A stretch of DNA of 64,000 nucleotides from Ferrovibrio sp046297595 (GCF_046297595.1 NZ_JBKBHT010000002.1:496001-560000); one strand, 5' to 3'; positions 8,299 through 17,138 are shown, numbered from the stretch's first letter. Program-made: numbers and translations. The notes: a model not told the origin generated them from the letters alone.

Positions 8299-8337
8299 TC
8301 TTTCATTTTCCTGTCCGAATGTCTGTCCGAGTTCCAG

Positions 8338-9258
8338 ATGACCAGTCTCGTGCCGCATATCGTCAATGGCCTGACTCTTGGCCTGCTGTTCGCATTGATC
8401 GCGCTTGGTTTCACCCTGATCGTCGGCGTGATGGAAGTGATCAACCTGGCCCATGGTTCCCTGTTCACCCTGGGAGCCTATCTGGCGCTGTCGACGGTCG
8501 GGGCTGGCTGGTTTGCCGATACGGCATTCGGCTCGTGGTGGCTGAGCCTGCCGCTGACCGGTCGTTATTTCATCGCCCTGGCGCTTGGTCCGGTGATCGC
8601 GGGATTGTTCGGCATGCTGCTGGAACTCTGCCTGCGGCCGACCTATGGCAAGGCGCCGCTTTATGGCCTGCTGCTCACCTTCGGTGCCGCTCTCGTGATC
8701 GAGGAGGCGATCCGCCTCGTCTGGGGCACTGGCGAGCAGAACATGCCGGTACCCCAGATGATCAGCGGTGCCTTCCTGATGGGCGGGCTGATTTTCTCCA
8801 CCTACAAATTCTATGCGGCCGGTTTTGCCATCGTCGCGATCATGCTGGTCTGGCTGTTCCTGGAGCGCACGCCCTATGGCGCGATCATCAAAGCCGGTGC
8901 GCATGACAGCGAAATGGTGCGGGCGCTTGGCTACGATCTCGCGCGCCTCCGGCTTGTCGTTTTCGGCTTCGGCTCGGCCCTTGCCGGGACCGCCGGCCTG
9001 GTGATGGCGCCGATCTGGGGCCTGCGGCCGCATCTTGGCATCGATGTGGTGATCCCGGCCTTCCTGATCATTGTCATCGGCGGCGTCGGCAGTTTCTGGG
9101 GCGCCGTGCTCGCCGCGATCCTGGTGGGCCTGGCAACCGGCATTACGGGGGCCTATGCCCCGGCCTGGTCGATGATGTCGATGTACCTGCTTCTGATTGC
9201 CGTCGTCGGATTCCGCGCGCGCGGCCTGATGGGGCGGCGCAGCGCGCTGGAGAATTGA
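8338..9258 (+). CDS. LivH-type ABC transporter permease
   Basis: Inner-membrane permease of the branched-chain amino acid type importer, about 306 residues with eight or so hydrophobic segments. The start region MTSLVPHIVNGLTLGLLFAL and the block VGVMEVINLAHGSLFTLGAY are characteristic of LivH, as is the C-terminal VIPAFLIIVIGGVGSFWGA. ATG 8338 is preferred over an in-frame codon at 8287, which would place the terminator-like hairpin inside the gene. It pairs with the LivM-type permease four bases downstream. Confidence 0.93.
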   Translation: MTSLVPHIVNGLTLGLLFALIALGFTLIVGVMEVINLAHGSLFTLGAYLALSTVGAGWFADTAFGSWWLSLPLTGRYFIALALGPVIAGLFGMLLELCLRPTYGKAPLYGLLLTFGAALVIEEAIRLVWGTGEQNMPVPQMISGAFLMGGLIFSTYKFYAAGFAIVAIMLVWLFLERTPYGAIIKAGAHDSEMVRALGYDLARLRLVVFGFGSALAGTAGLVMAPIWGLRPHLGIDVVIPAFLIIVIGGVGSFWGAVLAAILVGLATGITGAYAPAWSMMSMYLLLIAVVGFRARGLMGRRSALEN

Positions 9259-9261
9259 GGG

Positions 9262-10278
9262 ATGATCTCGCTATCGGATATCCCTGCCCGCGGCGGCACG
9301 CCATTCAGTGTGCCGATGCTGGTCTTCATCCTCGCATTGGCGACAGTGCCGTTCTGGATCACGCGGGTTGGGCTGTATGAGTATCTCGGCATCGAGATCG
9401 CGATCTGGATCCTGTTTGCCATGGGCTTCAATCTGCTGTTCGGTTATACCGGCCTGCATTCCTTCGGCCATGGCGCCTATCTTGGTATCGGCGCCTATGC
9501 CTTCGGCCTGTTCCAGCAGCAGGTAGCCATCAGCCTGTGGGGCGGCCTGCTGGCCGGAATCGCGGCGGCACTGCTGGCCGGCGCGGCTGTGGGCGCCTTG
9601 CTGTCGCATCGCCGGGGTATCTATTACGCGCTGCTGACCATCGCCTTCGGGCAGGTCTTCTGGTTCTCCGCCATGAAGCTGCATGGCATCACCGGCGGCG
9701 AGGACGGCCTGCTGGGTATTCCGCGCCCCGATCTGGTCATCGGCCCCTGGCGGGTCGATCTCAACGACAACACGGCATTCTATTGGTTCGTGGCGGTCAT
9801 CGCGGCTGTTGCTGTGCTGGCATTGTGGCGCATCGTGAATGCGCCATTCGGCCGCGTGCTGCAGGCGATCCGCCAGAACGAGACCCGCGCCCGGTTCGTC
9901 GGTTATGATGTCTGGCGCTGGAAATGGCTGGCTTTCACGCTGTCGGCCGGCTTTGCCGGCCTGGCCGGCGGTCTGTTCGCCATGGCACAGCAGAGCGCCT
10001 ATCCCGACGTGATGAGCCTGCACCAGTCCGGCCTGATCGTGATGATGGTTCTGGTCGGGGGCGGGCTGGTCAATTTCTGGGGGCCGGTCCTTGGCGTCAT
10101 CCTGTATTTCATCGCGCGTGACATCCTGGGTGGCCTGACCGAGGCCTGGCTGCTCTGGTATGGCCTGCTGTTCGTCCTGATGGTGATGGTGCGGCCGGAA
10201 GGGCTGGCCGGGCTGTTCCACGGCGCCATGCAGCGGCTGCCGGGCCGTATCCGCACGGCGAAACCGGAGCAGGCGTGA
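9262..10278 (+). CDS. LivM-type ABC transporter permease
   Basis: Second membrane subunit of the LIV-type importer, 338 residues with about nine hydrophobic segments. The LivM hallmarks are visible: NLLFGYTGLHSFGHGAYLGIGAY, GIYYALLTIAFGQVFW, ITGGEDGLLGI and the cytoplasmic loop RIVNAPFGRVLQAIRQNE that contacts the ATPases. It begins 3 bases after the LivH gene stop and ends overlapping the LivG start, so all importer genes are one transcription unit. Confidence 0.93.
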   Translation: MISLSDIPARGGTPFSVPMLVFILALATVPFWITRVGLYEYLGIEIAIWILFAMGFNLLFGYTGLHSFGHGAYLGIGAYAFGLFQQQVAISLWGGLLAGIAAALLAGAAVGALLSHRRGIYYALLTIAFGQVFWFSAMKLHGITGGEDGLLGIPRPDLVIGPWRVDLNDNTAFYWFVAVIAAVAVLALWRIVNAPFGRVLQAIRQNETRARFVGYDVWRWKWLAFTLSAGFAGLAGGLFAMAQQSAYPDVMSLHQSGLIVMMVLVGGGLVNFWGPVLGVILYFIARDILGGLTEAWLLWYGLLFVLMVMVRPEGLAGLFHGAMQRLPGRIRTAKPEQA

Positions 10279-11021
10279 TGGCACTGTTCCGGGCAGAGGG
10301 CATCCAGAAGCGTTTCGGCGCCCGTGTGGTGCTGGAAAACATCACGCTGGCCATCGAAGCCGGCTCGGTGCACGGCATCATGGGGCCGAACGGAGCCGGC
10401 AAGACGACCTGCTTCCATGTCCTGACCGGGCATCATGTCCCCGATGCGGGCCGCATCATTTTCGATGGCCAGGATATCACCGGCCGGAAGCCGCATGAGA
10501 TTGCCCGACTGGGAGTGTCCCGCTCCTTCCAGATGATGAACCTGTTCGACGATGCGGTGGCGATTGAGAATGTGATGCTGGCCCTGCCGGCCTTTCGCGC
10601 TGTCAGCAACCGTCCGTTTCGCACCAGTTTCGGTGACAGGGCGCTGATCGACTCAGCGCTGGCGGTTCTGGACCAGGTCGGGCTGGCGGATCGGGCCTGG
10701 CATAATGCCAAGTCGCTGAGTTATGGTGATCGTCGCGCCCTGGAGATCGCCGTGGCGCTGGCTGCCGAGCCGCGCATCCTGTTCCTCGACGAGCCGACTG
10801 CGGGCCTGGGCGGCAAGGCCACGCAAGGCCTGGCCCGACTGATCCGTCGGCTGCGCGAACGCTACACGATATGCCTGATCGAACACGACATGCGCTTCCT
10901 GTTCGAGCTGGCCGACCGGATTTCGGTGATCCATTGGGGGCAGGTCATCGCCGAAGGCACGCCGGATGAACTCAGGGCCAACAAATGGGTCGCCCGTTCG
11001 GCCCTTGGCGAGGTGGCCTGA
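10278..11021 (+). CDS. LivG-type ABC transporter ATP-binding protein
   Basis: Cytoplasmic ATPase of the LIV-type importer, 247 residues. Walker A is GPNGAGKTT, the Q loop is in SRSFQMMNLF, the signature is LSYGDRRALEIA, Walker B is ILFLDEPTAGLG and the H switch is LIEHDM. The signature starts LSYGD rather than LSGGQ, as is common in LivG proteins. I took ATG 10278, which overlaps the LivM stop; a GTG three bases earlier is in frame. Confidence 0.93.
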   Translation: MALFRAEGIQKRFGARVVLENITLAIEAGSVHGIMGPNGAGKTTCFHVLTGHHVPDAGRIIFDGQDITGRKPHEIARLGVSRSFQMMNLFDDAVAIENVMLALPAFRAVSNRPFRTSFGDRALIDSALAVLDQVGLADRAWHNAKSLSYGDRRALEIAVALAAEPRILFLDEPTAGLGGKATQGLARLIRRLRERYTICLIEHDMRFLFELADRISVIHWGQVIAEGTPDELRANKWVARSALGEVA

Positions 11022-11716
11022 TGCTCAACATCTCCGGCATAGAAACCTTCTACGGCGAAACCCAGGCCCTTTTCGGCGTCTCGCTGGATGTCGGCCGTGG
11101 CGAAGTGGTGGCGCTGCTCGGGCCCAACGGAGCTGGCAAAACCACAACGATCCGCTCCATCCTCGGCCTGTCGCCCCCACGGCGGGGCCATATCCGTTTC
11201 GATGGCGAGGATATCACCCGCATGCCGACCCATCGCATTGCCCGCAAGGGCATATCCTGGGTGCCGGATGACCGGCGCGTCTTCCCGACATTGACCGGAG
11301 CGCGCAATCTTCGGCTCGGCACGCGCCAGAGCCGGTTCCGGTCCTGGCGGATCGACGAGATGTTTGAAATCTTCTCGGCGCTCGAACACCTGATGCGCCG
11401 TGAATGCGAAAACATGTCGGGCGGTGAGTTGCAGATGGTGGCGATCTCTCGCGCGCTGCTCGGCTCGCCCGGGCTGGTGCTGTTCGATGAACCGAGTCAG
11501 GGCCTGGCTCCCAACATCGTTCAGGGCGTGATGCGCACGATCCGCCGGCTGCGCGACGAAGGCATCTCGGTGCTGGTCGTGGAGCAGAATGCCCTGGCGG
11601 CGCTGGAAGTTTCCGACCGGATTTATGTGATGGACCGCGGCCGGATTGAACATGAGGGTCGGGCACAGGAACTGCTCGACAATCCCGTGCTGCGCCGCCG
11701 CCTGATCGGGGTCTAG
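11021..11716 (+). CDS. LivF-type ABC transporter ATP-binding protein
   Basis: Second ATPase of the LIV-type importer, 231 residues. It shows Walker A GPNGAGKTT, the LivF-typical VPDDRRVFPTLTGARNL, signature MSGGELQMVAISRAL, Walker B LVLFDEPSQGLAP and H switch VVEQNA. ATG 11021 directly abuts the LivG stop; an in-frame ATG at 10985 would extend into LivG. With LivG it should form the heterodimer that drives the two permeases. Confidence 0.93.
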   Translation: MLNISGIETFYGETQALFGVSLDVGRGEVVALLGPNGAGKTTTIRSILGLSPPRRGHIRFDGEDITRMPTHRIARKGISWVPDDRRVFPTLTGARNLRLGTRQSRFRSWRIDEMFEIFSALEHLMRRECENMSGGELQMVAISRALLGSPGLVLFDEPSQGLAPNIVQGVMRTIRRLRDEGISVLVVEQNALAALEVSDRIYVMDRGRIEHEGRAQELLDNPVLRRRLIGV

Positions 11717-11718
11717 CC

Positions 11719-12342
11719 ATGACGGCCATGCTTGAAGTCAGAAGCCTCGAGAAAATCTATCGCAAGGGCCGGTTCGACCGGACGCCCACCTTCCGACTGA
11801 GTGCCGATTTCATGATCGAACGTCCGGCCGTGGTCGGCATGATGGGCCCGAACGGGTCAGGCAAGACCACGCTGTTTGAGCTGGTGACCGGATCGAATGC
11901 ACCCACCGCCGGCGAGGTGAAGGTGATGGGACGGAACATCCATCGTATCCGCACCGACCAGCGCGACCGCCTCGCCATCCATTATCACCAGTCATACCAG
12001 GTGCGTCACTTCCGGTCCTGGATGCCCAATGCGCTATTGCAGCCTGCGCAGTCGGACTATCCGATGGTGCATCTGTTCGATGAGCCACAGTTCAACACCC
12101 AGGATGGTTATATCGGCTTCATGCTCGATTTCTTCCGTCGCCTGCGGTCTGAAGGCAGGCTGGTGTTCCTGTGCGTGCACCCAAACGAACGGTTCCATCT
12201 CGAAATCCTGCAGGAGATCTGCGAGCAGTTCGTGTTCGTGCAAAAGGGCGTCGTGACCACCCTGCCCGACTATCATGCGCTGATGGCTTTCGAGCCCGCG
12301 CAGGCCTATCTCGGCGGTCTACTGAAGGAGCGGGCCGCATGA
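11719..12342 (+). CDS. Short ABC-type ATPase lacking the signature subdomain
   Basis: A third ATPase in the importer operon, 207 residues. It has a good Walker A (GPNGSGKTT, residues 43-51), a Walker B-like VHLFDEP (117-123) and a possible H switch (VFLCVHP, His 154). Between the first glutamine after Walker A that could be a Q loop (Q91) and Walker B there are only about 25 residues instead of the usual 60-70, and no LSGGQ-like motif exists, so the helical signature subdomain appears to be missing. The Walker B glutamate (E122) is kept. It may be a regulatory or accessory ATPase of this transporter, or a degenerate copy; reading frame and codon use look intact. Confidence 0.7.
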   Translation: MTAMLEVRSLEKIYRKGRFDRTPTFRLSADFMIERPAVVGMMGPNGSGKTTLFELVTGSNAPTAGEVKVMGRNIHRIRTDQRDRLAIHYHQSYQVRHFRSWMPNALLQPAQSDYPMVHLFDEPQFNTQDGYIGFMLDFFRRLRSEGRLVFLCVHPNERFHLEILQEICEQFVFVQKGVVTTLPDYHALMAFEPAQAYLGGLLKERAA

Positions 12343-12659
12343 GTGCATTCCGCCACTCGGCATATGCCCTGCCGGTCTCGCCCAACAAGGTGCGGGCCGA
12401 CCACCCGGGATTTTCCTTCGACACCTTCCGAGACCCACCGGGTCAGGTCTGGGCGGATTTTGTCCATGATGTGGATGAATTCATTGTCGTCGCCGAAGGC
12501 GGGATCGACATCGAGGTCGGAAACGAACGCGCCGAGTGCCGGCCGGGCGACCTGGTCCGGATTCCGGCGGGTACGCGGCATAGCCTGCGCACCGCCCGTG
12601 AGAATGGCAGCCTCTGGTATTACGGCTACGGCAGTTTCGAGGGACGCGCCGATGGCTGA
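12339..12659 (+). CDS. Cupin domain protein
   Basis: A 106-residue single-domain cupin. The cupin barrel is marked by DFVHDVDEFIVVAEGGIDIE and PGDLVRIPAGTRHSL, giving likely metal ligands His, Glu and a C-terminal His. It starts inside the stop of the short ATPase (ATGA) and overlaps the next dehydrogenase gene, so it belongs to the operon. Possible roles are sugar isomerase or epimerase, lyase, or ligand-binding protein for the imported compound; sequence alone does not decide. Confidence 0.78.
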   Translation: MSAFRHSAYALPVSPNKVRADHPGFSFDTFRDPPGQVWADFVHDVDEFIVVAEGGIDIEVGNERAECRPGDLVRIPAGTRHSLRTARENGSLWYYGYGSFEGRADG

Positions 12660-13659
12660 TCCGAAACCGCGCGTGGCACTGATCGGCTGCGGCCTCATCA
12701 GCCTGTATCACCTGCGGGCATGGCGGGCGGTCGGGGCCGATGTGGTTGCCGTTTGCGATCTTGAGGGCGACAAGGCAAAGGCGCGGGCTGCGGAGTTCGG
12801 CATCGGTCGCGTTTATACAAAAGCCACCGACATGTTCGCGGATGGCGGTTTCGACATTGTCGATATCGCCGCTTCCGTGGACGCTCATGCGCCGATGGCC
12901 CGTCTGGCTGCCGATTCCGGCGTTCATGTCATGGTACAAAAACCGATGTGCGCCACGGTGGCGGAAGCACGGCAACTTGTCGACGACATCGGCGACCGCG
13001 TTCGTTTCATGGTGCACGAGAACTACCGGTTCCGACCGCATTACATGACGGTGCGCCGCTGGATCGACGAAGGCAGGATCGGGAAAGTCCGCCATGCGGC
13101 AATTTCCTGCCGGGGATCCGGGCTCTGCGAACGCGAAGGCACGGTGCCGTTCCTGATCGAGCGGCAACCCTATCTGAAGGGCTTTCAACGCAACCTCGTC
13201 TTCGAGACCATGATCCATCATCTCGATGTCCTGCGCTGCCTGGTCGGATCATTGCACGTGGTGGCGGCGCGCCTCGGCCGGCTGGCGAAAGATCTGCCGG
13301 GCGAGGACACCGCGGCCATCCTGATGGAAGGTCCGAATGGCCTGATTGCCACAGCCGACGGCAGCCTCTGCGCCCCCGGCTATCCGCAACTGCATGGCGA
13401 CCGGCTGGAGGTGATCGGTACCGCAGGCACCATCATCATGGACCTCAATCGCGTCTACATCGTCGGCCGTGAGACGGAAACGGTCGAGGAGGTCGATCTG
13501 CTGGGCCGCTACCAGGAATGTTTCGACACGGCGATGCGCGCCTTCGTCGATGGGTTGCGGACCGGGCAACCATTCGAAACCGACCGGCTCGACAACATCC
13601 AGACCCTGGAACTGATGGAGAGCGTCTATCGTGCCGCCGGAGCGGAGGTGGCCGCATGA
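12652..13659 (+). CDS. Gfo/Idh/MocA family NAD(P)-dependent oxidoreductase
   Basis: Dehydrogenase family acting mostly on sugars and cyclitols. The 335-residue protein has the N-terminal Rossmann motif VALIGCGLISLYHLRAW (residues 8-24) and the family's lysine motif as VQKPM, where K97 replaces the usual EKP context with QKP. The C-terminal alpha/beta domain follows from about residue 125, with FETMIHHLDVLRCLVG carrying the likely catalytic HHLD-type His. It overlaps the cupin gene and is followed by an overlapping SDR gene, consistent with sequential oxidation of one substrate. Confidence 0.9.
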   Translation: MADPKPRVALIGCGLISLYHLRAWRAVGADVVAVCDLEGDKAKARAAEFGIGRVYTKATDMFADGGFDIVDIAASVDAHAPMARLAADSGVHVMVQKPMCATVAEARQLVDDIGDRVRFMVHENYRFRPHYMTVRRWIDEGRIGKVRHAAISCRGSGLCEREGTVPFLIERQPYLKGFQRNLVFETMIHHLDVLRCLVGSLHVVAARLGRLAKDLPGEDTAAILMEGPNGLIATADGSLCAPGYPQLHGDRLEVIGTAGTIIMDLNRVYIVGRETETVEEVDLLGRYQECFDTAMRAFVDGLRTGQPFETDRLDNIQTLELMESVYRAAGAEVAA

Positions 13660-14477
13660 CTTTTCAGGCCGACAGCCTTACGCCCGAGATCGACCCCGGC
13701 AGGATCGACCGTCTGTTTGACATCCGCGGCCTCAGGGTATTCATCCCTGGCGGTTATGGCGCAATTGGCGAGGCCATCGCCACCGCGATGGCCCGGTTTG
13801 GCGCCGAAATCTGCGTAGCCGGTCCCAATCCGGCCAAGGCAGAGGGACTGGCCGGGCGTATCGCTGCTTCGGGCGGCAAGGCTCACGGTATTGAACTCGA
13901 TGCACGCAGCCCGGCGGCCATCGCGGCGTCTACGCAGGCCGCGATTTCCCGTATGGGCGGTATCGATGTTCTGGTCAACTGCGTCGGCATCCAGCGCGAA
14001 CAGGCCATCATGGAGGTGACGCCGGAGGTATTCGACGAGGTCTACGAGACCAACATGCGCTCGGCAATGTTCCTGGGCCAGGCGGTTGCCCGCGACCAGA
14101 TCGCCAGGGGCCAGGGTGGCCGCCAGATTCACCTGCTGTCGGTCCGTTCACAGCTTGCATTGCGCGGACGCGGCTATTCCGCCTACTGCGCCACCAAGGG
14201 CGCGCTGGTGATGCTGGTCAAGCAGCATGCGATGGAACTTGCGCCCCATAATATCACCGTCAATGGCGTGGCGCCGACCTTCATCCAGTCGGACCGCATC
14301 CGCCCGCATCTGGAGCGGCCGGAATTCCGCAACTTCATCCTGGAGCGCAACCCGCTCGGCCGCATCGGCGAGCCGCTGGAGGTCGTTGGCCAGGTGATCA
14401 CCTTTGCCGCCGCGGCCGGAAGCTACATGACCGGCCAGATCGTCTACATCGATGGCGGCGTCACGGCTTCACAATAA
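13656..14477 (+). CDS. Short-chain dehydrogenase/reductase (SDR)
   Basis: A 273-residue classical SDR, probably an NAD(P)-dependent sugar-acid or polyol dehydrogenase. The dinucleotide loop is FIPGGYGAIGEA (residues 29-40), the NAG-type motif is NCVG, and the catalytic tetrad appears as the Ser in LLSVRSQ, Y177 and K181 in YCATK. The C-terminus has the usual GQIVYIDGGVTAS. It resembles gluconate 5-dehydrogenase-like enzymes in general layout, but the substrate is not certain. It starts at ATGA overlapping the preceding stop. Confidence 0.9.
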   Translation: MTFQADSLTPEIDPGRIDRLFDIRGLRVFIPGGYGAIGEAIATAMARFGAEICVAGPNPAKAEGLAGRIAASGGKAHGIELDARSPAAIAASTQAAISRMGGIDVLVNCVGIQREQAIMEVTPEVFDEVYETNMRSAMFLGQAVARDQIARGQGGRQIHLLSVRSQLALRGRGYSAYCATKGALVMLVKQHAMELAPHNITVNGVAPTFIQSDRIRPHLERPEFRNFILERNPLGRIGEPLEVVGQVITFAAAAGSYMTGQIVYIDGGVTASQ

Positions 14478-14510
14478 ATCGTCAATACGGATTTCCCGGG
14501 AGAAGTTCAG

Positions 14511-15950
14511 ATGAATGTTGATCAGCCTCGTGCATTGATCGGCGGCGTGTTTCGCGACCGCGCCGGTAACGAGCCCATACCTGTCGTCGATCCATGCACC
14601 GAGGATACTCTCTGGTCCCAGCCCGCCTGCGGCCCGGCGGAGGTGGAAGAGGCGCTGGAATATGCGCGCAAGGCCCTGCCGGCCTGGTCGTCGGTCTATG
14701 GCTGGGAGCGGGGCAAAATCCTGCGCCGCATCGCGCGCGAAATGGAGACGCGGCGCCCGGCCATTGCCCGCGCCCTGTCATTGGAGATCGGCCGCCCCAT
14801 TGCGCAGTCGGAAGGCGAGGTCAACGCGGCCATCGAGCAACTCGATTGGTTTGCAGGCGAGGCGGAACGGCTATTCGGCGAGACGATCCGTTCGCGCCAG
14901 GGCGGCCGATTGATCGCGGCACCGGAACCGGTTGGCATCGTTGCCGCCTTCTCGGCGTGGAATTTTCCGGTGAATCTTCCCGTCCGCAAGATCGCCCCGG
15001 CTCTTGCCGCCGGCTGCCCCGTCATCGTGCGGCCGTCAGAGCAGGTGCCACTGACAACGACCCTGATCGCCGAGGCCTGTGTCGCAGCCGGCGTTCCGGC
15101 CGGCGTGGTGCAGGTACTGACCGGCCGCGCCACTGACATCGTGCCGGGGCTGATGGCATCGAACGACGTGCGCAAGATTTCGCTCACCGGCTCGACGCAG
15201 GTTGGTAAGCTGCTGCTGGCGCAGGCTGCCCAGACCGTGAAGCGCTGCTCGATGGAACTTGGCGGCCATTCTCCCGTCGTGGTCTGCGCCGATGCGGATG
15301 TCGAGACGGCAGCCGCGCAATGCGCCGCCTTCAAGTTCCGCAATGCCGGGCAGGTCTGCATCTCGCCCAACCGCTTCTATGTCGAGGAAAGTGTGGTCGG
15401 TCGCTTCGTCGACCGTATGGTGGCCGAGGCCCGCGCGTTGAAACTGGGTGGCAGCCAGGATCCGCAGACCACCATGGGTCCGCTGACGCTGGCTTCGGGA
15501 CGGAACAAGGTGGAAGGGCTGATCGCCGATGCCGTCAGCCGCGGCGCGGCGGTCGAAACCGGCGGGCGCCGTCCTGAAGATCGCAACAAAGGCTTCTTCC
15601 TGGAGCCGACCATTCTTTCCGGCGTGCCCGACGATGCCCGCATCATGAACGAGGAACCTTTTGGTCCCGTCGCTGCCGTGGCATCGTTCCGCACCCTGGA
15701 CGACGCGATTCAGCGTGCCAACAGTACGCCGTATGGCCTTGCCGCCTATGCCTTCACCGGCAGCGCGGCAAAGGCGGATCGTTTATCCGCCGGCCTGCGG
15801 GCAGGCATGGTCGGGATAAACACATTCCTGGTCGCGCATGCCGAGGCGCCGTTCGGTGGCGTGGATCATTCCGGCATGGGGCGCGAAGGCGGGCGCCAGG
15901 CCATCCAGGATTACCAAAACATCAAGCTCACCAGCATGGCCTGGACCTAA
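14511..15950 (+). CDS. NAD(P)-dependent aldehyde dehydrogenase
   Basis: Oxidises an aldehyde to the acid; 479 residues, the normal size. Visible are the Rossmann entry FSAWNFP with N151, the catalytic base E249 in MELGGHSP, the catalytic C283 in GQVCISP, and the EEPFGPVA block. The cofactor-contact motif reads RPSEQVP where most relatives have KPSE. It is closest in layout to succinate-semialdehyde / glycolaldehyde-type dehydrogenases. A GGGAGA site precedes ATG 14511. Downstream of an SDR and directly upstream of an aldolase, it fits removal of an aldehyde released by the aldolase. Confidence 0.93.
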   Translation: MNVDQPRALIGGVFRDRAGNEPIPVVDPCTEDTLWSQPACGPAEVEEALEYARKALPAWSSVYGWERGKILRRIAREMETRRPAIARALSLEIGRPIAQSEGEVNAAIEQLDWFAGEAERLFGETIRSRQGGRLIAAPEPVGIVAAFSAWNFPVNLPVRKIAPALAAGCPVIVRPSEQVPLTTTLIAEACVAAGVPAGVVQVLTGRATDIVPGLMASNDVRKISLTGSTQVGKLLLAQAAQTVKRCSMELGGHSPVVVCADADVETAAAQCAAFKFRNAGQVCISPNRFYVEESVVGRFVDRMVAEARALKLGGSQDPQTTMGPLTLASGRNKVEGLIADAVSRGAAVETGGRRPEDRNKGFFLEPTILSGVPDDARIMNEEPFGPVAAVASFRTLDDAIQRANSTPYGLAAYAFTGSAAKADRLSAGLRAGMVGINTFLVAHAEAPFGGVDHSGMGREGGRQAIQDYQNIKLTSMAWT

Positions 15951-15952
15951 GC

Positions 15953-16723
15953 ATGGCCTATGCAAACCGCGTGCGCCGGATTTGGCAGGCCGGCGGGACG
16001 GCGCTGAACGGCTGGATCGCGCTGCCCTCGCCATTGGCAGCGGAAGCTTTGATGCAGGCCGGCTGGGACAGCGTCACCATCGACATGCAGCATGGGACGG
16101 CGGATTACGCCGACCTGTTGTCGCTGTTGCCGATCATCGAGAAGGCGGGTGCAGCTCCGTTCGTGCGGGTGCCCTGGCTGGATGAGGCGGCGATCATGCG
16201 GGCACTGGATGCCGGTGCGCTCGGCATCATCGCGCCGATGATTGAAACCGCGAAGGATGCCCGCCGGCTGGTCGCCGCCTGCCTGTATCCGCCGGCAGGA
16301 TCACGCAGCTTTGGTCCGATCCGCGCCCGACTCGCCTGCAGCGAGATTTATGAAGATACGGCGCGCGCCAATGCGGAGGTGATCCCACTGGCGATGATCG
16401 AGACCCGGGCGGCCGTGGAAAATCTCGATGAGATTCTGGCCGTACCAGGATTGGGCGGGCTCTACATCGGACCGGCCGATCTTGCGCTCGCCTGCGGCTA
16501 CAAACCCGGCTTCGACCGCGAGGAACCGGACATGCTCGACCTGATCGTCCATATCCTGAAACGCTGCACGGCGGCAGGTCTGCCCTGCGGTCTGCATTGT
16601 GGTTCGCCGGTTTACGCCGCTAGGATGGTGGCGAAGGGTTTTGCCCTGCTGACCGTGGGCTCGGATGCGCGCTTCCTTGAAGCAGGGGCCCGGGCCGCTG
16701 TCGTCGCCTTTCGCGCTGCCTGA
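15953..16723 (+). CDS. HpcH/HpaI family aldolase
   Basis: Class II, metal-dependent aldolase family that cleaves 2-keto-3-deoxy or 4-hydroxy-2-oxo acids to pyruvate and an aldehyde. The 256-residue protein has WDSVTIDMQHGTADYADL, the His-containing active-site loop, PFVRVPWLDEAAIMRALDAGA, and the metal ligands in MIETRAAVENLDEI (Glu) and LYIGPADLALA (Asp). It starts two bases after the aldehyde dehydrogenase stop and ends the operon. It makes the best case that the imported compound is converted to a 2-keto acid. Confidence 0.92.
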   Translation: MAYANRVRRIWQAGGTALNGWIALPSPLAAEALMQAGWDSVTIDMQHGTADYADLLSLLPIIEKAGAAPFVRVPWLDEAAIMRALDAGALGIIAPMIETAKDARRLVAACLYPPAGSRSFGPIRARLACSEIYEDTARANAEVIPLAMIETRAAVENLDEILAVPGLGGLYIGPADLALACGYKPGFDREEPDMLDLIVHILKRCTAAGLPCGLHCGSPVYAARMVAKGFALLTVGSDARFLEAGARAAVVAFRAA

Positions 16724-16777
16724 GTACACGTCATAAAATTCAGCTTTGAAAATGGCAATGAGGGGATCACCCCGTCG

Positions 16778-17015
16778 AAACGATTCCCATTTCAAGCTGA
16801 TGGCTGCCATTTTCAGCTGCACTTCACAGCATATGTGAAGTGCAGTTCACAATGAGAGCAGCTGTCGGGTTAAGCTGAAGAAAACAGCCGCGAACCCGGC
16901 CCAATATTCATTCTATACTGAGACTCGTTCGATAAAATTCAGGGTCCTTTGACAGCAGTTTACAGAGCGATCAAAGCGCGTCAGCGCTAAATCACTGAAA
17001 TTGTTTGCCCCGCAG
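16778..17015 (+). repeat. Dispersed repeat, copy B (fullest copy)
   Basis: The left 57 bases (16778-16834) match 28681-28737 with about five differences, and the right 180 bases (16835-17015) match 5603-5783. At the centre, 16817-16845 is a perfect inverted repeat CTGCACTTCAC-AGCATAT-GTGAAGTGCAG. The left end AAACGATT and the inverted right end AAACAATT are similar, which could be weak terminal inverted repeats. No open frame is conserved between copies. Confidence 0.8.
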
Positions 17016-17138
17016 GGGGCGGGCATCTCCGGACTGCGACGGCGGATCTTTATGGCTCCTTTATACCTCGGGCCTCCGTTGCGTATCGCAGCTTAATCGA
17101 ATCAGGTGCTAATAAGGACGCTCTTAAGGAGCTCATCC

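Noticed and set aside
6958..9033. A 691-codon open frame on the minus strand opposite the LIV binding protein and permease
   Set aside because: Composition is that of the antisense of a GC-rich gene (rich in Arg, Gly, Asp, His, Gln), with no recognisable motif, while the opposite strand encodes clear transporter proteins.
16301..16822. Minus-strand frame overlapping the aldolase 3' end and the repeat, reading MQLKMAAISLKWESFRRGDP
   Set aside because: The N-terminal part falls in the repeat and the rest is antisense to the aldolase; it may be a relic of an insertion sequence but cannot be supported as a gene.
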